From the NCBI RefSeq assembly GCF_027172205.1, contig NC_070614.1, positions 34,090,001 to 34,154,000 of the forward strand: DNA of 64,000 bases, in the 5' to 3' direction. The first letter of the stretch is position 1. Every line of letters begins with the position of its first letter. The notes beneath the pieces were generated by a model, which did not search any database, was not told where the DNA came from, and was given only the letters and a program-made list of their open reading frames with translations. The DNA is from Podarcis raffonei. Its lineage: Eukaryota; Chordata; Lepidosauria; Squamata; Lacertidae. The translations under genes were made by a program, and so were the position numbers. Shown piece after piece: positions 58,401-64,000 of the stretch.

Positions 58401-61400
58401 TGTCTGTAGCAGTATCTCATATTAGTCATACTCTATATATGGCTATCACTGTATATCTTCTATACAGTTTTAGAAAGACTATCCACATTTTACCAGATAC
58501 CAGGTTCTGGTAAAGGAAAGTGTTTATTCTATGGAAAACAGAACTGAAGCTTAGAGCTTCTATTAAGGTAAATCAAAGAACATCCTCCAGAATGGACTTG
58601 TTTAAACACTGGGTCAGAGGCAGATCTTTTGGCTTCCAAATATTGAAGGTCAATCTATCAACAATGCTGTTTGAATATAATTTAGAAAATTGTTGTATTC
58701 ATCAGTCAGGAGAAATGTTGCAGAGGAACTTAAAAATAAAAGATGAAAATGAGAGAACAGGAGGAGTTTGGGGAGACTTTTTATTTTGCACATGGCAGCC
58801 TGCTATTACAACCACCTATACTGTATCATAAAACATAAGGATGTTTATATCATTACCTGCCATGCGTGTTTATCCTGAAAATTAAGCTCCCTTTTGTTCA
58901 CCAGCAATTTGTGAATGAATCTAGATGAGCACATGGAATGTAAAGCGTAAGCCATAGCATATACAGCATTGTAGATGCTATAGCTATGGCCAGTCAAACT
59001 CATTTCAAAACAAGTCCCAGGTAGATTTTCCAACTTCTCTTTTCCTGTGCAAACATCCCCATCCATCTTGTTCAGAGCTGGGTCTGGGAACACACAGCCA
59101 AAAGCCTGTTGCCAGAAATCCCTGATAAAACCATCTCCTTTTGTGTTGGAAGGGTTTCTACTCTTAACAAATGACTTGAAACCTGGCAGGTCATTCGAGT
59201 GAATAGTGAAGGATACTACACCATGGATTATGTCTGTCTCCCAAGACTGTTGATAGACCATTGAAGTGAGCTCCATCTGGGCTGTGACTATCCACACTTT
59301 GCCTTTTTGTTTATTTGTTGGATGTTTTGAGAGATAGGGAAACCATCTCAAAAACACAATAAGATAAGATTCTCCATAGGCAACCACAACGTTAGCTTTG
59401 CTATTGATCACTGTTTCATGTATTTGAGATCCTTTCTCTAGTCTCTCATGAATGTCAGTGATAGTCGTAAATTTGCTGCTTCTTTCTATGAAAGCAATAC
59501 AGACACCATTCCTGGAGAAGACTGGAAACACAGTATGTACAAATCTTTCTCCATATTCATCATTGGAAGTAAGGATCCCAATCCATATCCACCCAAAATG
59601 CAGAAGTAAAGAGAGAATGCCTGTGTACTGAAGAGTTCCTTTAGGGGCCATCTGGTAGAAGGAAAGACCTGGGGGTTTATGATTTATCACTGGAGCAGGG
59701 CCATAGATGAGCTAAACATAGATTTTAAATTGGATAGATGTTAGTATTCATATTAGCATTGTCACCACCATCTTCAGCATTTATGAAATTACATGTCACT
59801 TTCAGGAGCTTCAAAGTTCTTCACATGCATTACACCAGAAGTCTTTACAACTATTTCGTTCATAAACTATTATTTTTACAATATAGAAGTTTACACACTA
59901 TGGATAAGAAATTAGTAATAGTGTTGGATGATATTGTAGCCAATATAAAGTGCATAACGGTTCAACTTGTTACTTCCTTCACAACTCCCTTTTTCTTTTT
60001 TTTAACCCAGCCGTGCTACATTTCACATGGGACTGGTAGAGTGAAATGTCCAACAACACTTGCAGCCAGAGCCAATGACAGGCAGAGCCATCTATTTTTA
60101 GTTTTGCCTCCAACCTGCTCTTTGTTGAGTTCTACAGGAGTGACATTGAGACTAAGGAGGAGGAAGCTCACAGGAAGTGCTTCAGGGACTAGTTGTAAGT
60201 AAGAACAAAGACAGATGATTGAAGGCAAACTGATGTTGGTGAGGAAGAGTCTCATTCACAGTTATGAACCAGACTCTACTGCTTTGACTATTACACAATA
60301 CCAGCTAATGAAGGGGAAATATCTAAATGAACTGGGTGGGTTTATATTTGTATGCTCAAGCACAAGCAAATAAAAACATCATCATCATAATTTATTATTT
60401 GTACCCCGCCCATCTGGCTGGGTTTCCCCAGCCACTCTGGGAGGCTTCCAACAAAGATGAAAAATACACTAAAATGTCACATATTAAAAACTTCCCTGAA
60501 CAGGGCTGCCTTCAGATGTCTTCTGAATGTCAGGTAGTTGTTTATCGCTTTGACATCTGATGGGAGGGCGTTCCACAGGGCGGGCGCTACTACCGAGAAG
60601 GCCCTCTGCCTGGTTCCCTGTAACTTGGCCTCTCGCAGTGAGGGAACCGCCAGAAGGCCCTCGGAGCTGGACCTCAGTGTCCAGGCAGAACGATGGGGGA
60701 GGAGACGCTCCTTCAGATATACTGGACCGAGGCCGTTTAGGGCTTTTAGGGTTTAGGGTCAGCACCAACACTTTGAATTGTGCTCGGAAACGTACTGGGA
60801 GCCAGTGTAGAGCCCTGCTGGATCAGGTCGAAGTCTAACATCCTGTTTTCACTAACCAAATGCTTATGGAAAATCTGCAAGTGGGATTTGAAGGAAACAG
60901 CACTCTCTACCCTTATGATTTCTAGCAACAGATATTTAGAGGCATACTGCATCCAACAGTGGTTTACATGTGAAATTAAATAATTCTTCATCAATATCAA
61001 TTGAGGCTGAATCCTGAATTCCATTCTAGGTGTTCTGCTATTTAGTGATGTGGCTCTAATCATTTAGAAGAACTTCCTCATTATAACACTGGATACCCTT
61101 CATCAAACACCAGACTTGTAATATTTTCTTTACATGGAATTTGAATTTCTATGAAGGTTCCACTATGTTTTCAAGATCCTCATCCATAAACATGTTTCTT
61201 AGCTTAAACTTGTCTTTTACCACAAATACACACATTTCTGCCTCCAAACCATACAATTTTATCTGTATTTTGTTGTTTAGTCGTTTAGTCGTGTCCGACT
61301 CTTCGTGACCCCATGGACCAGAGCACGCCAGGCACCTCTGTCCTCCACTACCTCCCACAGTTTGGTCAAACTCATGCTGGTAACCTCGAAAACACTATCC

Positions 61401-63713
61401 AACCATCTCGTCCTCTGTCGCCCTCTTCTCCTTGTGCCCTCCATCTTTCCCAGCATCAGTGTCTTCTCCAGGGAGTCTTCTCTTCTCATGAGGTGGCCAA
61501 AGTACTGGAGCCTCAGCTTCACGATCTGTCCTTCCAGTGAGCACTCAGGGCTGATTTCCTTAAGAATGGATGCATTTGATCTTCTTGCAGTCCATGGGAC
61601 TCTCAAGAGTCTTCTCCAGCACCATAATTCAAAAGCATCAATTCTTCGGCGATCAGCCTTCTTTATGGTCCAGCTCTCACTTCCATACATCACTACTGGG
61701 AAAACCATGGCTTTAACGATACGGACCTTTGTTGTCAAGGTGACGTCTCTACTTCTCAAGATGCTGTCTAGGCCTGTCATTGCCCTTCTCCCAAGAAGCA
61801 GGCGTCTTTTAATTTCGTGGCTGCTGTCACCATCTGCAGTGATCATGGAGCCCAAGAAAGTAAAATCTCTCACTGCCTCCATTTCTTCCCCTTCTATTTG
61901 CCAGGAGGTGATGGGACCAGTGGCCATGATCTTCGTTTTTTTGATGTTGAGCTTCAGACCATATTTTGCGCTCTCCTCTTTCACCTTCATTAAAAGGTTC
62001 TTTAATTCCTCCTCACTTTCTGCCATCAAGGTTGTGTCATCTGCATATCTGAGGTTGTTGATATTTCTTCCGGCAATCTTAATTCCAGCTTGGGATTCAT
62101 CCAGCGCAGCCTTTCGCATGATGTATTCTGCATATAAATTAAATAAGCAGGGAGATAAAATACAGCCTTGTCATACTCCTTTCCCAATTTTGAACCAATC
62201 AGTTGTTCCATATCCAGTTCTAACTGTAGCTTCTTGTCCCACATAGAGATTTCTCAGGAGACAGATGAGGTGATCAGGCACTCCCATTTGTTTAAGAACT
62301 TGCCATAGTTTGCTGTGGTCGACACAGTCAAAGGCTTTTGCATAGTCAATGAAGCAGAAGTAGATGTCTTTCTGGAACTCTCTAGCTTTCTCCATAATCC
62401 AGCGCATGTTTGCAATTTGGTCTCTGGTTCCTCTGCCTCTTCTAAATCCAGCTTGCACTTCTGGGAGTTCTCGATCCACATACTGCTTGAGCCTTCCTTG
62501 TAGAATTTTAAGCATAACCTTGCTAGCGTGTGAAATGAGTGCAATTGTGCGGTAGTTGGAACATTCTTTGGCACTGCCCTTCTTTGGGATTGGGATGTAG
62601 ACTGATCTTCTCCAATCTTCTGGCCACTGCTGAGTTTTCCAAATTTGCTGGCATATTGAGTGTAGCATCTTAACAGCATCATCTTTTAAAATTTTAAATA
62701 GTTCAAAGGAAGTAATAAGTGTAAAAAACCCCACATCCCACTTATACAGAGACATCTACACAGAATGTAACTTAACTGGGGAATCTTGTAGGGATCCAGT
62801 ACAGTTGCCACATGAAGAGAAGTTAAAGGGTCTAATCCTCCGACAACTGCCATTAGTTTATTCTGGATGTTGCATATGTAATTGGGGGCAAATTTTTTCA
62901 CTGTGGACATTAGCTGTATTGTGGCATGAAAGGTCCTCTTTGCATTGAAATAGCTGTCATAGATGTGGAAACCCAAGGTGTGATTGGGTAAAATCTGAGG
63001 GTCTTCATTGATCTCCTTGACTGCAAATGACAACGCCAAGATGTGCTGGTAATTCTTAGGCACTACTCTAAATGGAATATTTAAGTGAATGTAAGAAAGT
63101 ATTTTAAATAGATTGTTAGAGTTACATTTTGAACCCCATGTTGCCCTCTCTCCCCCCTTCATATCCTTTGTTATTATTGCACTACTACTGTACACATTTC
63201 TTCTTAGCCTTAGGTGGTCTTAGCAAAAATGAAACAATTGAAGAATATCAGCTATTCTTCAGAATGCAACACTTTAAATACTAACATGTACTAAAATGAA
63301 CTATGTGATTCAAAAACTTCAAAAGCTGGTATACCCTCACTCTAATATAGATAAATAGATGAAGACCACTATTGCTGTAGCCCCCCGCAACCCCACTCAA
63401 TTAATCTATTTTTTTACTTTTATAAAATTGTTCCCGCTGGTTCAGATACCTAATTGAAACCAAAAACTTTTTCAAAAGTTACTTACGCAAGCTCTTCAAA
63501 CAATACTGGGGGAGGTTCTTGAACAAAGGTTATTGAGCTGGAGATGATGAAGGTCTGAGAAGCCATGCCACCAATGATGAAGTCTCCCAGCTGGTGATAC
63601 TTGTGAAGTGGTGGGTGTGGGTCTCTTAACATGCATTTAATGTTTTGGCACTTACATGCCATGTGAGGAAGTAGTACAATAATCAAGACTGTTAATGCCA
63701 CCATTCTGAACAC
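49933..63713 (-). CDS. Vomeronasal type-2 receptor, gene F (6 open exons, damaged exon 2 donor)
   Basis: Class C GPCR on the minus strand. Exons: 63487-63713, 62776-63067, 58857-59711, 53164-53391, 52072-52198, 49933-50834. Total 2,631 bp (876 aa) and in frame throughout. Domains: signal peptide ([15 protein letters not shown]; the start may be the second Met), Venus-flytrap domain about 22-534 ([40 protein letters not shown]), linker ([27 protein letters not shown]), and seven helices ([55 protein letters not shown]). All junctions are GT-AG except the exon 2 donor, which reads CAG|TTAAGT where GTAAGT is expected. Unless a cryptic donor rescues it, normal splicing is lost. The exons otherwise show no decay, so the lesion is recent or is a sequence error. 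Introns 2 and 3 are swollen by LINEs. Confidence 0.88.
52072..52198 (-). CDS. Exon 5 of V2R gene F (cysteine-rich linker)
   Basis: A 127-bp exon, phase 0 in and phase 1 out, as in genes B, D and E. It carries the C-x3-C and CCYDCIPC pattern that links the ligand domain to the first helix. One change from the family (EGEISEQ for EGKISEQ) is unremarkable. Confidence 0.88.
52422..52746 (-). mobile_element. L2-like LINE 3' fragment with (TAA)n tail
   Basis: This fragment matches the 3' end of the L2-like LINE in gene D intron 3: (TAA)n about 48 bp, then TTTGTACCCCGCCCATCTGG, and upstream in the element's sense [20 protein letters not shown] and [18 protein letters not shown]. It is truncated 5' after about 0.3 kb and lies in intron 4 of gene F. 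Confidence 0.85.
53895..57364 (+). mobile_element. Outer L1 LINE in intron 3 of gene F (internally deleted, interrupted)
   Basis: This L1 starts with the L1-type 5' word GGACTTCCTGGTGTGGCG and keeps about 0.7 kb of 5' leader with an ORF1-like opening (54,372-54,590). It then jumps to a decayed ORF2 C-terminus (54,616-55,259), most of ORF1 and ORF2 being deleted. ORF2 is interrupted by a younger L1 and resumes at 56,885 ([20 protein letters not shown]), ending with an A-rich tail near 57,360. Flanking duplications of 21 bp match at 19 positions (53874-53894, 57365-57385; core AAAGAAAT and CTCCTAC). The age is moderate. Confidence 0.82.
55270..56874 (+). mobile_element. Inner L1 LINE, 5'-truncated, nested in the outer L1
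   Basis: The frame at 55,271-56,578 (435 aa) is the C-terminal third of L1 ORF2 and has no interruption: [20 protein letters not shown], then [20 protein letters not shown] and a [20 protein letters not shown] zinc-type segment. The 3' UTR ends AATAAATATCTTTTTT. A perfect 10-bp duplication TCAAAGGACA (55260-55269 and 56875-56884) flanks it, and the outer ORF2 reading picks up across the gap. The open frame marks it as young. Confidence 0.9.
57781..57873. repeat. Long near-perfect palindrome (hairpin) in intron 3 of gene F
   Basis: Two arms of about 46 bp read ATTAGCAGCTTTTCATTTTT at the outer end and GTGTTTCTGATATA at the centre, with only a one- to two-base difference in the A/T run between them. 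There is almost no spacer; the centre is an AT alternation. It is followed by (TA)n and (CA)n runs. Confidence 0.9.
58323..58395 (+). mobile_element. Extremely 5'-truncated L1 insertion (73 bp)
   Basis: Only the L1 3' tail (TAATGTGGTATAAATGTATG, then AATAAAATATAATT and poly-A) is present, flanked by a perfect 16-bp target duplication GATATTGTCTGTAGCA at 58307-58322 and 58396-58411. The duplication shows that the 73 bp arrived by target-primed reverse transcription. Confidence 0.82.
60377..60809 (-). mobile_element. L2-like LINE 3' fragment in intron 2 of gene F
   Basis: This is the third copy of the same 3' end: ATCATCATCATAATTTATTA, then TTTGTACCCCGCCCATCTGG, extending about 0.4 kb to GTACTGGGAGCCAGTGTAG. 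The rest (to about 60,950) is a different, unclassified dispersed repeat (GCCCTGCTGGATCAGGTC). Confidence 0.82.
61268..62704 (-). mobile_element. BovB (RTE clade) LINE, 5'-truncated, in intron 2 of gene F
   Basis: The minus-strand frames 62,171-62,755 and 61,277-62,119 cover most of the BovB reverse transcriptase and C-terminus: [57 protein letters not shown], the catalytic [31 protein letters not shown], and the end [19 protein letters not shown]. The wording is very close to the cattle BovB I know. The frame has one TGA where family members have Arg (GV-stop-QGCILSP, near 62,167), consistent with CpG decay. The 3' end is the typical CGACTAAACAACA. I did not find a clear target duplication. 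Confidence 0.93.
62770..62775 (-). other. Mutated splice donor after exon 2 of gene F
   Basis: On the coding strand the exon ends ATTCCCCAG, followed by TTAAGT. In genes B, D and E the same position reads CAG followed by GTAGGA or GTATG. TTAAGT equals the consensus donor GTAAGT except for the first base, so the simplest reading is G to T at +1. A GT one base earlier (CA|GTTAAG) would shift the frame. Confidence 0.8.
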
Positions 63714-64000
63714 TAATCTTCTCTCTAAACAGTCTCCTATTCCATTTCAGGAGACTCAGGTGAATCCCTGTCTTTTCATAGTCTCTGGTAGCATACCTAA
63801 ATGTTCTTGTGATTATTTATATCAATCTTTCTAGACTGTGGGAATTGTTTTGATTCTGACCATAGCAAATTCTCAGGGAGCAAGGAATTAATTACAGTCC
63901 TTTTCATAATTATCAGAGAAGATGATCAATAATTTAAAGTTGGTGCTCCCAATGGGAATTGCTGAAGAAACAATGTCTGTCATATCTGGAGAAAAAGTTT
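63714..64000. other. 5' flank of gene F
   Basis: The upstream flank of gene F runs to the end of the window. No further exon and no clear promoter motif were recognised. Confidence 0.4.

Noticed and set aside
60738-60762. Telomere-like TTTAGGG words
   Set aside because: Only two or three imperfect units inside an L2-like LINE fragment; no array.
61305-62246. 313-aa open frame on the plus strand
   Set aside because: Lies antisense to the BovB reverse transcriptase; its length follows from the codon composition of the opposite strand, and it resembles no known protein.

Overview
The window is nuclear DNA from a vertebrate, almost certainly a squamate reptile (lizard or snake). It holds a cluster of type-2 vomeronasal receptor (V2R) genes, which are class C GPCRs used in pheromone and prey-chemical detection. 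These sit among repeats typical of squamates: L1, BovB/RTE, CR1 and L2-like LINEs with (TAA)n tails, a Copia LTR element and GATA microsatellites. No prokaryotic feature, tRNA, rRNA or CRISPR array was seen. I could not determine the species.

Layout, left to right: (i) 1-7.5 kb holds a relic of V2R intron 2 at the very left edge, an isolated broken V2R exon 3 (gene A, minus strand), a GC-rich segment with a possible Copia-type Gag piece, and an L1-derived element that encodes only ORF1. (ii) 7.55-15.16 kb is gene B, a complete six-exon V2R on the minus strand. (iii) 16.5-17.8 kb is V2R pseudogene C, a last exon split by an LTR-like insertion. (iv) 19.6-26.1 kb is gene D (plus strand, complete, 878 codons). 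(v) 27.47-32.49 kb is a Copia element with two 375-bp LTRs. (vi) 34.3-46.4 kb is gene E (plus strand, complete, 878 codons), a tandem duplicate of D whose intron 2 has grown to 7.7 kb through L1 and other insertions. (vii) 47.7-48.4 kb is a solo LTR, followed by an orphan V2R exon 1 remnant near 49.1 kb. (viii) 49.9-63.7 kb is gene F (minus strand, six exons). All its exons are open, but the exon 2 splice donor has lost its G. Its introns carry a nested pair of L1s, a 93-bp palindrome, an extremely short L1 insertion, L2-like fragments and a BovB copy.

Every V2R here has the same six-exon plan. Exons 1-4 encode the signal peptide and Venus-flytrap ligand domain. Exon 5 and the start of exon 6 encode the cysteine-rich linker. 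The rest of exon 6 encodes all seven membrane helices. Exon sizes (about 218, 292, 861, 228, 127 and 902-911 bp) and intron phases agree between copies, and that agreement fixed the boundaries. Each gene is a separate receptor under its own control; nothing suggests co-transcription. The main story is birth-and-death evolution: duplicated blocks D and E, relics A and C plus an orphan exon 1, and transposon insertions whose empty sites can be read in the sister copy.
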